NCBI GenBank assembly: GCA_934204655.1
Contig: CAKPZJ010000005.1
Span: 1 to 64,000, forward strand
Reading direction: 5' to 3'
DNA length: 64,000 nucleotides
Source: an uncultured Prevotella sp.
GTDB lineage: Bacteria; Bacteroidota; Bacteroidia; Bacteroidales; Bacteroidaceae
In this document: in pieces, positions 34,715-46,544 of the stretch
How the letters are laid out: each line of letters begins with the position of its first letter
Position numbering within the stretch: position 1 is the first letter of the stretch
Notes under the pieces: generated by a model
Databases searched by the model: none
What the model was told of the DNA's origin: nothing
What the model saw: the letters and a program-made list of their open reading frames with translations, nothing else
Translations under genes and position numbers: made by a program

Positions 34715-35563
34715 CTACTGATTATTAACAGACTGAAGGGCGGCCAGGGCCAGACTATAGTACTTGGACTGGGCATCGTCGCCACGCGAGGGCATCACCA
34801 CGGGCACCTCGGGGCCCTGGAGCACGGCGGCTATACGGGCCCCAGCCAGCAGGGTGATGGTCTTGTGAAACACGTTGGCCGCCTCGATGTCGGGAAAGAC
34901 CAGGGCGTCGGCCTCGCCACCTATGGGCGACTGGATACCCTTGACGCGCATGCTCTCGGCACACATCGAGGTCTTCACGTCGAGTGGGCCGTCTACCACG
35001 CAGCGTCCATAGACACCCTCGCGGGCCTGGGCGGCCAACTGTGCATAGCCCTCGGTAAAGGGGAAATGGCGGGCATCGGCCTTCTCAGAGCAGTGTATGA
35101 GCGACACGCGCGGTTCGGCTATGCCCAAACTGTGGCAGAGGGCCACTAAATAGGTTATCTGCCGTGAGCGCTGTTCCTGCGTGGGATAGGGGATGACGGC
35201 AGCATCTGAATAGGCCACCAATTTATGGTAACCGCTCATCTGGGCCACTGCTATATGGGTGAGCACATGACCGGGGGTGAGCAGACCGCCCTCCTTGTTG
35301 AGCACGGCACGCAGCAGCACGTCAGAGCTGATGAGCCCCTTCATCAGCACGTCGGCTTCGCCACGCCGCACGGCCGCCACGGCCTCGCGGGCAGCCGTGG
35401 GCTGGTCGTCATGGTCTATCACTATGGGTTCGGCCCATCCCTCCTGTTCAGCACGGGCCAAAGCAGCCTCTGACGAGGCATCGCGTGGACACACCGCAGC
35501 CACGCGCACCCGCCTATCCAGACCGCGCAACTTACGGGTCAACTGTTCAAAATCGGTTATCAT
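34715..35563 (-). CDS. ptb: Phosphate butyryltransferase (Ptb)
   Basis: 282 residues of the phosphate acetyl/butyryltransferase family. It converts butyryl-CoA plus phosphate to butyryl-phosphate for the kinase encoded 2 nt downstream. Recognisable stretches are 'ADVLMKGLISSDVLLRAVLN', 'LTHIAVAQMSG', YSDAAVIPYPT, a conserved VVDGPLDVKTSM region, and 'GEADALVFPDIEAANVFHK', typical of the family's phosphate-binding C-terminal lobe. First gene of the two-gene operon, preceded by a candidate promoter at 35684-35691. Confidence 0.9.
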   Translation of the reverse strand: MITDFEQLTRKLRGLDRRVRVAAVCPRDASSEAALARAEQEGWAEPIVIDHDDQPTAAREAVAAVRRGEADVLMKGLISSDVLLRAVLNKEGGLLTPGHVLTHIAVAQMSGYHKLVAYSDAAVIPYPTQEQRSRQITYLVALCHSLGIAEPRVSLIHCSEKADARHFPFTEGYAQLAAQAREGVYGRCVVDGPLDVKTSMCAESMRVKGIQSPIGGEADALVFPDIEAANVFHKTITLLAGARIAAVLQGPEVPVVMPSRGDDAQSKYYSLALAALQSVNNQ

Positions 35564-35683
35564 TGTCGTTTCTCTTTATGCCTACCACCGTGTCTGCCGC
35601 CAGGGCTACACGCCCATGGTCCACAGGCACCGCCGTGGCTATATACATTAAGGTATCTGAAAGGACTGAGCCCTTATAACGTT

Positions 35684-35691
35684 CAAATTTA
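35684..35691 (-). promoter_or_regulatory. Candidate -7 box for ptb-buk
   Basis: Minus strand reads TAAATTTG; predicted leader ~115 nt. Confidence 0.5.
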
Positions 35692-35876
35692 GCCTAAAAA
35701 AAACGAACGCCGTCACAAATTCTCCTTTTTAACATTTCGCCATGGACTGCCCCACCATCTGGGCAGGGCTATGAATAATGCAGGGTTACCATCTATAAAT
35801 GATGCCTTCGCCAGACATTCTGCCCACACCTGAAATATTCTGAGTAATTTATAATTACAGTATCATCTCTTTTTGC

Positions 35877-35884
35877 TATCTTTG
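35877..35884 (+). promoter_or_regulatory. Candidate -7 box for the RM operon
   Basis: TATCTTTG followed by C. It abuts a C-family repeat fragment (35886-35915), and would produce a leader of ~130 nt carrying the truncated XRE frame. Confidence 0.5.
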
Positions 35885-35885
35885 C

Positions 35886-35915
35886 ATAAGATAGGCTGCG
35901 CCTCGGCTTTACCAT
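35886..35915 (-). repeat. C-family element, partial copy
   Basis: Reads ATAAGATAGGCTGCGCCTCGG, the inverted right half of the C element, immediately after the promoter box. Confidence 0.6.
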
Positions 35916-36001
35916 GGGTAACTACTGCCGGCCAGCCTGACCTTAAAAACCTCTTGCACATCGCTAAGGCACCGAATGTTGATGTGGCAAGGTTATTAAA
36001 C

Positions 36002-36014
36002 AAGGAGGTGATAA
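36002..36014 (+). promoter_or_regulatory. Extended Shine-Dalgarno sequence of hsdR
   Basis: AAGGAGGTGAT at 36002-36012 matches the complement of the usual 16S rRNA 3' end over 11 nt. GGAGG is 6 nt from the ATG at 36015. Such strong signals are rare in Bacteroidetes, where other genes in the window have weak or no SD. Confidence 0.8.
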
Positions 36015-40185
<4,171 letters not shown>

Positions 40186-40236
40186 ACATTATAACTGTTC
40201 AGTTCCTGATTGGACAATTATAAAAAATACGATATA

Positions 40237-41277
40237 ATGAATAGCGAAATAGACATACATATTGACAAGAAATTTCTTGAAGATGTAAAGACTATTATAA
40301 ATAAGGGACGGTCTTTGGCTTACGCTGCTATTGACTCAACGATGATTTCCACATATTGGAATATAGGCAGGCGTATAGTGGAAGAAGAACAAAAAGGTAG
40401 CAACCGTGCTGCCTATGGCACGAAACTGTTGGAACGTCTCTCTGAAGAGTTGACGCACGAGTATGGAAGTGGCTTTAGTAAAAGATACCTTGCATATTTT
40501 AGAAAATTCTATTTGACAATTCCTGATATTTCAATTTTGCAAACGCATTTGCAAAATCTGAGGTGGTCGCATATTATTGAAATTCTTAGAGTTGACGATG
40601 AAGTGGCCAGAAGATGGTATCTTGAAGTAGCGTCAGAACAGGTATGGAGTATAAAGGCTCTAAAAAGAAACATATCCACCCAATATTATGAACGCCATTA
40701 TTCACAGCCACAAATTGCTGAAAACAAAGGAGCACAAGTTATTACCAAGAACACGGAGATTTTAAAGACTCCATTTATGGGCGAGTTCTTGGGATTCAAA
40801 CTTGAAGACAGTTTTTCCGAGAAAGAATTGGAATCGAGCATTATCTCGCACCTGAAAGATTTTCTGATGGAAATGGGACGGGGGTTTGCTTTCGTCGCAC
40901 GGCAGCAACATGTACGCACCAATGCAGAAGATTATTTTATTGACCTTGTGTTATACAACGTAATTTTGAAGTGCTATGTGCTTATTGATTTGAAAGTCGG
41001 GAAAATAACGCATCAAGATGTCGGGCAGATGGATATGTATGTGAGAATGTATGATGAACTGAAATGTACAGAAGGTGATAATCCTACTATCGGCATTGTT
41101 CTATGCTCGGAAACGGACGAGGATATTGCCAGATATTCCATCCTTAAAGGCAATGAGCAGCTTTTTGCAACTAAGTACAAGTTGTATTTACCTACAGAAG
41201 AACAGTTGCGAAAGGAAATTAAGCATCAAAAGGATTTATACAACATACAACATAGCATAAGCGATAACAAACAGTAG
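40237..41277 (+). CDS. DUF1016 / YhcG-type PD-(D/E)XK nuclease
   Basis: 346 residues from ATG 40237; the earlier TTG at 40210 is rejected. The N-terminal ~165 residues match the DUF1016 helical domain (AYAAIDSTMISTYWNIGRRI, YGTKLLERLSEEL, GFSKRYLAYFRKFY). The C-terminal ~150 residues are the YhcG nuclease: FLMEMGRGFAFVARQQHV, then DYFIDLVLYNVILKCYVLID followed by LKVGK, where D, and the D-x-K pair form the PD-(D/E)XK site. GQMDMYVRMYD and GIVLCSE complete it. Such proteins occur often inside type I RM loci in Bacteroidetes; their role is not settled. AT-rich, like the following hsdS region. Confidence 0.85.
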   Translation: MNSEIDIHIDKKFLEDVKTIINKGRSLAYAAIDSTMISTYWNIGRRIVEEEQKGSNRAAYGTKLLERLSEELTHEYGSGFSKRYLAYFRKFYLTIPDISILQTHLQNLRWSHIIEILRVDDEVARRWYLEVASEQVWSIKALKRNISTQYYERHYSQPQIAENKGAQVITKNTEILKTPFMGEFLGFKLEDSFSEKELESSIISHLKDFLMEMGRGFAFVARQQHVRTNAEDYFIDLVLYNVILKCYVLIDLKVGKITHQDVGQMDMYVRMYDELKCTEGDNPTIGIVLCSETDEDIARYSILKGNEQLFATKYKLYLPTEEQLRKEIKHQKDLYNIQHSISDNKQ

Positions 41278-41411
41278 GTCGTTTTAGTCGAAATAAAGTC
41301 TATAACATCAATAAGTTCAATTTGACAGACACAGTTTGTCAATTTATGTAAATACAACTAAAAGCATTTGCGCAATTCTTGACTGCACAATTTGCTAACA
41401 ACGATAAAGCA

Positions 41412-42791
41412 ATGAATACAAAAGCGTTACGCCAAAAGATACTCGACCTTGCGATACATGGTAAACTTGTACCGCAAGACCCCAATGATGAACCTGCCTC
41501 AGTGCTACTTGAACGCATCAAGGCTGAGAAAGAACGCCTTATCAAAGAAGGCAAAATCAAACGTGCCAAGCGGTCAAAAGCTGCTTGTGATAAGCCCCAT
41601 TATCCCTATGAACTGCCGGAGGGGTGGTGTCTTACAAATATTGAAGAACTTTTGATAAATCGCGATGGTGAAAGAAAACCTGTTTCATCTGCAATCCGCA
41701 ATAAACAGAAAAACAAAGTCTATGACTATTATGGTGCTGCAGGAGTTATAGATCAAGTTGATAATTACCTTTTTGATGAAAGACTTTTGCTTATTGGAGA
41801 AGATGGAGCGAATTTACTATCAAGAAGTAAAAACAATGCTTTCTTTGCAGATGGAAAATATTGGGTGAATAATCACGCTCATGTGTTGGACGCAACAAAC
41901 AAAGACTTGCTTGACTTTGTTGCTATGGTTATTAATTCGATAAAACTTGATGAGTATATTACAGGTTCGGCTCAACCAAAATTATCACAAGATAATCTGA
42001 ACAAAATTCCGATACCATTACCACCATTACAGGAGCAAAAACGAATAGCAAAGAGCATTAATTATTGGTTTTCATTGGTTGATTGTATTGAAAAAAGTAA
42101 AGGCGACTTACAAGAAAGCATCAAACAAGCCAAGAGTAAAATTCTCGACCTCGCCATTCATGGCAAACTTGTCCCCCAAGACCCGACTGACGAGCCAGCC
42201 CGCGAACTGCTCAAACGCATCAATCCAAAGGCTGAAATAGCTTGTGATAACGCGCATTATCGCAATTTGCAATTTCAGATACCCTTAACTTGGGCTTGGT
42301 GTAGTCATAATGATGTTTTAGAAATATCTGGAGGCTCACAACCTGCAAAGAGATTCTTCTCGTCTGTTCCTCAAAAAGGGTATATACGTTTATACCAAAT
42401 CAGAGATTATGGTGAAAATCCTATTCCAATTTATATTCCCATAGAGTTTGCAACGAAGCAAACAGAGAGTGGAGATATACTTTTAGCTCGGTATGGCGGT
42501 TCATTAGGAAAAGTATTTCACGCAGAAAAGGGTGCGTATAATGTAGCAATGGCCAAGGTTATTTTCAAATATAAAGACTTGATAAACAAAGAATATGCAT
42601 ACTTTTATTATTTGTCAGACCTTTATCAAGGACGTTTGAAAGAAATCTCCCGAACTGCTCAAGCTGGATTTAACAGTTCTGATTTTAACGAAATGTATTT
42701 TCCCTTACCACCCTACAAAGAGCAACAAAGGATTGTAAATGCCATAGACAAAGCATTTACAACCCTTGATGCAATAATTGAAAATTTATAG
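41412..42791 (+). CDS. hsdS: Type I specificity subunit HsdS, expressed copy
   Basis: 459 residues from ATG 41412 (MNTKALRQKILDLAIHGKLV); the upstream TTG at 41379 is unlikely. The order is a conserved helical region CR1 (1-60), target recognition domain 1 (about 62-215), central conserved region CR2 (about 220-280, with KILDLAIHGKLVPQDP repeated from CR1) and TRD2 (about 285-445). TRDs end in the family motifs IPIPLPPLQEQKRIAKSI and FPLPPYKEQQRIVNAI. The CR1-TRD1 junction contains a 21-bp sequence repeated inverted at 45426-45446. The CR2-TRD2 junction (42234-42270) matches two reverse-strand cassettes. Its 3' end overlaps the opposing cassette by 6 nt. It dictates which sequence the R and M subunits recognise. 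Confidence 0.93.
   Translation: MNTKALRQKILDLAIHGKLVPQDPNDEPASVLLERIKAEKERLIKEGKIKRAKRSKAACDKPHYPYELPEGWCLTNIEELLINRDGERKPVSSAIRNKQKNKVYDYYGAAGVIDQVDNYLFDERLLLIGEDGANLLSRSKNNAFFADGKYWVNNHAHVLDATNKDLLDFVAMVINSIKLDEYITGSAQPKLSQDNLNKIPIPLPPLQEQKRIAKSINYWFSLVDCIEKSKGDLQESIKQAKSKILDLAIHGKLVPQDPTDEPARELLKRINPKAEIACDNAHYRNLQFQIPLTWAWCSHNDVLEISGGSQPAKRFFSSVPQKGYIRLYQIRDYGENPIPIYIPIEFATKQTESGDILLARYGGSLGKVFHAEKGAYNVAMAKVIFKYKDLINKEYAYFYYLSDLYQGRLKEISRTAQAGFNSSDFNEMYFPLPPYKEQQRIVNAIDKAFTTLDAIIENL
41583..41603 (+). repeat. Inverted repeat IR1, left copy (in hsdS)
   Basis: 21 bp (begins GCTTGTGATAAGCCCC, ends CATTAT) identical in inverted orientation to 45426-45446. It encodes the CDKPHY junction before TRD1. 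Recombination with its partner would invert about 3.8 kb. Confidence 0.9.
42234..42270 (+). repeat. Inverted repeat IR2, expressed copy (CR2-TRD2 junction)
   Basis: Positions 42234-42256 (23 bp) are perfectly inverted at 44731-44753. Positions 42251-42270 (20 bp) are perfectly inverted at 43250-43269. So this single junction can recombine with either silent cassette. Similarity with the 44731 side extends about 100 bp leftwards through CR2 at ~88% by eye. Confidence 0.9.
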
Positions 42792-43269
42792 CATCTCTGT
42801 TATAGAATTTAATCTTTCAAACAAAAGTTTGATTTGATTCATGATTCTTACTTGCTCTTTATATGGAGGTAACGGAATCTCTAACTTTGAATATTCAGAA
42901 ATCCAATATCGCTTATGGGTATCACCGATTAATCTGGTGATACTCATAAACGATTCCACATATTCTATATCGACATCCGTATGAACCTTCAAAATCTTCA
43001 TTGCTGAAGACTTTACCTTGAACGGAAAATCCACTAATTTTGAATCTGTTGTGAAATCATCAAAAATAATACAAGGCAGATTAGTGAATATGCCCTCATT
43101 ATCATTGGTACGCCCGATTATAAAGGATTTTCCCGCTGTCAATACAGGTGTAGAGTAACTATCATCGTAGTCAGTTGAGCTTACTATATATGCAGTTGGT
43201 TGCTCATATTCAACTATATCTTCAAGTTTACAAACCGCCCATCCTTTTGGCAAATTGCGATAATGCGCG
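42786..43269 (-). pseudogene. Silent HsdS cassette B (single TRD, no start codon)
   Basis: The frame read from 43269 towards 42786 encodes AHYRNLPKGWAVCKLEDIV, then a full ~150-residue TRD ending PLPPYKEQVRIMNQIKLLF and a stop. Just upstream is an in-frame TAA and no ATG, CR1 or ribosome site, so it cannot be made on its own; a TTG at 43253 is only an apparent start. The first 20 bp match the expressed hsdS CR2-TRD2 junction. It ends tail to tail with hsdS with a 6-nt overlap, so an inversion would replace TRD2 precisely. Listed as pseudogene only because the schema has no 'silent cassette' class; I see no decay. Confidence 0.88.
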
Positions 43270-43275
43270 ATACGT
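43250..43275 (-). repeat. Inverted repeat IR2, cassette B copy
   Basis: 43250-43269 is the inverted 20-bp partner of 42251-42270. Read on the minus strand the site continues outward as GATAACG-TATCGCG-CATTATC, an imperfect palindrome with 7-nt arms (6 of 7 match) around a 7-nt centre, the layout of tyrosine recombinase sites. Confidence 0.8.
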
Positions 43276-43314
43276 TATCTTATATTGTTACCATTCATTA
43301 AACAAAAAAACAAC

Positions 43315-44118
43315 ATGGTAACACAATTCAAATCGTATCTTGCCAAAACCAATTTGGCAGAAAACACCATTACATCGTATGTATGGACGATGACGTATTT
43401 CCTTGAACATTACAAGGAGGTGAACAAGAAAAACCTTTTAGCTTACAAAGGGTATTTGGTGGAGAACTTCAAACCTCAGACGGTGAACCTGCGCTTGCAA
43501 GCAGTAAACAAGTATTTGGAGTTCAGCAAACAAGAGAAGTTGAAAATGAAGTTTGTAAAGGCACAGCAGAAAAACTTCTTGGAGAATGTAATCAGCGATG
43601 CTGACTACAAGTTTTTCAAGGCAAAGCTGAAAGCAGATGGCTATGACCAGTGGTATTTCATAGTGTGGTTTATGGCTGCTACTGGCGCACGTGTCAGCGA
43701 GTTGTTGCAAATCAAGGCAGAACACGTTAGTGTGGGTTATCTTGACCTGTACAGCAAAGGTGGCAAAATGCGTCGCATCTACATTCCCAAGCGGCTATGT
43801 ACTGAAGCGGCAAAATGGCTGAAGGAGCGTGACTTGACATCTGGCTATCTGTTCACCAACCGAACAGGCAACCGCCTTTCCACACGTGGCATAGCCATTC
43901 AGTTAAAGCACTTTGCCGAGAACTACGGCATCAATCGGGAGGTGGTATATCCCCACTCGTTCCGCCACCGCTTTGCCAAGAACTTTTTGGATAAGTTCAA
44001 CGACATAGCTCTGCTTGCCGACCTCATGGGGCATGAGAGCATCGAGACAACACGCATCTATCTGCGTCGCACCGCAAGCGAGCAGCAGAAGATTGTCGAT
44101 AAAGTAGTCACTTGGTAA
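43315..44118 (+). CDS. Tyrosine recombinase (probable hsdS invertase)
   Basis: 267 residues from ATG 43315. Residues 1-85 are a SAM-like core-binding domain (LAENTITSYVWTMTYFLEHY). The catalytic domain has all expected residues: R126 in ATGARVSELL, Lys148 in SKGGKMR, H214 and R217 in HSFRHRF, H240 in LMGHESIETT and Y249 as nucleophile in TRIYLRR. It is small and XerC/D-like, without phage features. Lying between two reverse-strand hsdS cassettes, inside the segment that two of the three inversions would flip, it is the natural candidate for the specificity shuffler. Known invertible type I loci in Bacteroides and streptococci carry similar recombinases. Confidence 0.88.
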   Translation: MVTQFKSYLAKTNLAENTITSYVWTMTYFLEHYKEVNKKNLLAYKGYLVENFKPQTVNLRLQAVNKYLEFSKQEKLKMKFVKAQQKNFLENVISDADYKFFKAKLKADGYDQWYFIVWFMAATGARVSELLQIKAEHVSVGYLDLYSKGGKMRRIYIPKRLCTEAAKWLKERDLTSGYLFTNRTGNRLSTRGIAIQLKHFAENYGINREVVYPHSFRHRFAKNFLDKFNDIALLADLMGHESIETTRIYLRRTASEQQKIVDKVVTW

Positions 44119-44131
44119 TCGTATCTATGCC

Positions 44132-44170
44132 ATTTAGCCACCGTAAGTATGTCACTTACGATGGCTAAAT
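44132..44170. terminator. Hairpin between the invertase and cassette C
   Basis: A 17-bp stem with one G-U pair (ATTTAGCCACCGTAAGT with ACTTACGATGGCTAAAT) and a 5-nt loop. It separates convergent frames and would insulate the cassettes. Confidence 0.8.
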
Positions 44171-44730
44171 ATGGTGATTATAATGCTGATGCGATATTGT
44201 CAAGCATGGAAAATAGTTCTTCTACTTTGGTTACTATGCGGTGTTGCTCGGATATTGGAGGAAGCGGTATTGCATATCCTTTTAATTTCTCCAAAGTGAT
44301 GGTATCAACTGTTGTTCCTTTTGAGTTTTTGTACATTTGTTCTTGCAAAAAAGGTGATGCTAACCATATCGTGAAAAAAGTTGAACTCCAATGATTGGTA
44401 TTCTTCAAGCAAAGAACGCTTGCATCCTTATAGTAAAAAACATCATCTTTCTTAACAATATAGGTATAGCCAATACTACCGACTGCCGAAATCATTATAT
44501 CGCCACAAATAGGAACTCCATATTTCTCTTTTAACTCTGCATAATGTTCTTCTGAAACAAAAAGGTCTTTGTCTGCAATTCCTTCTTTACTCAACTGTAC
44601 TATTTCACGGGCTCTATAGAATGGTATACCTTTATTTTTCCATTCACTCTTCAGGACACGCTTTGCTGAGACAGCTTCAAAAAGGCTTCCAATATTCGTC
44701 ATACACCAACCATTCGGTAATTTCCCATAC

Positions 44731-44753
44731 TGCGCGTTATCACAAGCTATTTC
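44731..44753 (-). repeat. Inverted repeat IR2, cassette C copy
   Basis: 23 bp, the perfect inverted partner of 42234-42256. Recombination would invert about 2.5 kb including cassette B and the invertase. Confidence 0.9.
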
Positions 44754-45425
44754 CGTCTTTGGATTAATGCGTTTGAGCAGTTCGCAGGCTGGTTCGTCCG
44801 TAGGGTCTTGCGGTACGAGTTTGCCGTGAATGGCGAGGTCGAGGATTTTGGATTTTGTTCTATCTATTACGTTTTGTAACTTATCGCTACCGTTTTCAAT
44901 ATTTTCTATAAGAGTAAACCACTTATGAACTTTTTTGATTATTTGTTCTTGTTCCTTTTTCGGCGGAAAAGGAATTCTAAATGCAAGAAGCATACTCTGC
45001 GTTACTTGATTGATTGTTGCAGAGTTGGAAGCATCTAAGTATCTATCAAAATAATTTGTGTTTAGCAATAAACAAATCCAGGGATTATAGATACTTCGAC
45101 ATACAGCCATAAAAGCACCAAACGAAGTTGGTTCTGTTAGTTCTTCAATTAATGCACATTTTCCTACTAATCTACGACTTCCATTTCGTGCACAAATCAA
45201 TAAATCTCCAACAGATAAAAATTGCTTGTCCTGTATGTTTGCATTTACACGGACTAATTCGGACTTGTCTATTCGTCTATTTTGAATATTGTTAGAACGA
45301 TATACAGGAATACCATCATTACAAATATCTGAAGGCTTATATGTCAAACCTATATTGGATTCCGCAACATCTCCAATTGTCGTCCACTCCCACGAACTCG
45401 GCACCTCAAACGGCACCTCATTCTC

Positions 45426-45446
45426 ATAATGGGGCTTATCACAAGC
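45426..45446 (-). repeat. Inverted repeat IR1, right copy (start of cassette C)
   Basis: 21 bp, the perfect inverted partner of 41583-41603. The match stops 18 nt before the in-frame TAA. Confidence 0.9.
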
Positions 45447-45490
45447 TTTCTTAGCTTTCTCTATTTAATTATAAAATGAGAAAGAAATAG

Positions 45491-45522
45491 TTTGGAGCAT
45501 TGCGACATTTTCTCTAAATTTG
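45491..45522 (+). promoter_or_regulatory. Fructokinase promoter with -33 and -7 boxes
   Basis: TTTG at 45491-45494 and TAAATTTG at 45515-45522, separated by 20 nt. The predicted leader is about 140 nt, in which no clear RNA element is seen. Confidence 0.65.
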
Positions 45523-45671
45523 CCTATGATGGGCGCGTTGCCGACAACGAGTTTACTCTACGGGCAGGCTCATAGTGTCCGACAGATGGTTTCTCTATAA
45601 CATAGAGCCATGCAGACAACAAGAATACATGGGGCACCCATGGATAGAAATAGAAAAACAATCCTGAGAAC

Positions 45672-46544
45672 ATGAAGAAGACAGTAGTAGGACTGGGCGA
45701 GGTGCTCTGGGACATGCTCCCTGACGGCCGGCAGATAGGCGGAGCACCTGCCAACTTTGCCTTTCATGCCGGCCAGTGGGGCCATCGGGCGTATGTAGTA
45801 AGTGCCGTGGGGGCCGACCCGTTAGGCGAGGAGACCCTAAGCATCCTACAGGCCAAGGGCCTCAGCACCGTGATACCCCACACGCCCTACCCCACCGGCA
45901 CGGTGGCCGTAACACTTACCGAGGGCGGCATACCCCATTACGACATCTGCCAGGGGGTGGCCTGGGACCACATACCCTTTACCCCAGCGATGGAGGAGCT
46001 GGCCACCCATACCGACGCGGTGTGCTTCGGGTCGCTGGCGCAGCGCAGTGCCGAGTCGCGTAGCACCATCTACCGGTTCGTAGACACCATGCCCGACACG
46101 GAGGACACGCTCAAGGTATTTGACATCAACCTGAGACAGACATATTATAGCGCCGAGGTGATAGAGCAGTCGCTTACGCGCTGCAACATCATCAAACTGA
46201 ATGACGAGGAACTGCCCGTGGTGACCCGACTGTTCGCCCTGCGTGGCGGAAGCGCCGAGGCGCAGTGCCAGGCCCTCATCAGCAGGTTCGGGCTACGCCT
46301 GGTCATCCTGACGTGCGGCACAATGGGCAGCTACGTGTACGGGGCGGGCACCGCGTCGTTTGTGGCCACGCCCCGTGTACAGGTGGCCGACACCGTGGGG
46401 GCCGGCGACTCGTTTACGGGTTCCTTTGTGGCGGCGCTGCTCAATGGGCAGAGCGTGGGTCAGGCCCATCAGTTGGCCGTAAAGGTGTCGGCCTATGTAT
46501 GCTCGCAGCACGGGGCCATGCCCGAGGTTCAGGGACGGGTATAA
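45672..46544 (+). CDS. PfkB-family carbohydrate kinase, probable fructokinase
   Basis: 290 residues of the ribokinase/PfkB fold. N-terminal substrate-binding glycine motif GGAPANFAFHAGQWG, the conserved DINLRQ for the sugar/ATP interface, KLNDEELPVV, and the C-terminal PfkB signature ADTVGAGDSFTGSFVAALL with its catalytic Asp. The start VVGLGEVLWDMLPDGRQIGG is typical of fructokinases (type ScrK/Cscβ). It would phosphorylate fructose to fructose 6-phosphate. Convergent with comF; their 3' ends overlap by 16 nt. Confidence 0.85.
   Translation: MKKTVVGLGEVLWDMLPDGRQIGGAPANFAFHAGQWGHRAYVVSAVGADPLGEETLSILQAKGLSTVIPHTPYPTGTVAVTLTEGGIPHYDICQGVAWDHIPFTPAMEELATHTDAVCFGSLAQRSAESRSTIYRFVDTMPDTEDTLKVFDINLRQTYYSAEVIEQSLTRCNIIKLNDEELPVVTRLFALRGGSAEAQCQALISRFGLRLVILTCGTMGSYVYGAGTASFVATPRVQVADTVGAGDSFTGSFVAALLNGQSVGQAHQLAVKVSAYVCSQHGAMPEVQGRV

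Larger units (their letters stand above)
35564..35938. other. Spacer between ptb and the RM island
   Basis: Contains the ptb promoter box, a TATCTTTG box for the RM operon and a partial C-family repeat. The AT content rises towards the RM side. No intact gene. Confidence 0.65.
44178..45464 (-). pseudogene. Silent HsdS cassette C (TRD1-CR2-TRD2, no start codon)
   Basis: The frame from 45464 to 44178 encodes IEKAKKACDKPHYENEVPFE, then TRD1 (SSWEWTTIGDVAESNIG onward), the central CR2 (KILDLAIHGKLVPQDPTDEP) and TRD2 ending ISEQHRIVTKVEELFS. An in-frame TAA at 45465-45467 precedes it, and CR1 with its start codon is missing. Thus it is a promoterless, startless two-TRD store. IR1 (45426-45446) lies at its beginning and IR2 (44731-44753) at its CR2-TRD2 junction, so it can donate both TRDs or TRD2 alone. 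All frames are intact, indicating selection. Classed as pseudogene only for lack of a better term. Confidence 0.88.

Noticed and set aside
43315..44118. Prophage or integrative element integrase
   Set aside because: There are no phage, relaxase or attachment-site features nearby; it is flanked by hsdS cassettes with inverted repeats.
42786..45464. Broken hsdS pseudogenes
   Set aside because: The frames are fully open from the inverted repeats to the stops and begin exactly at repeats shared with hsdS, which fits silent cassettes rather than decay.
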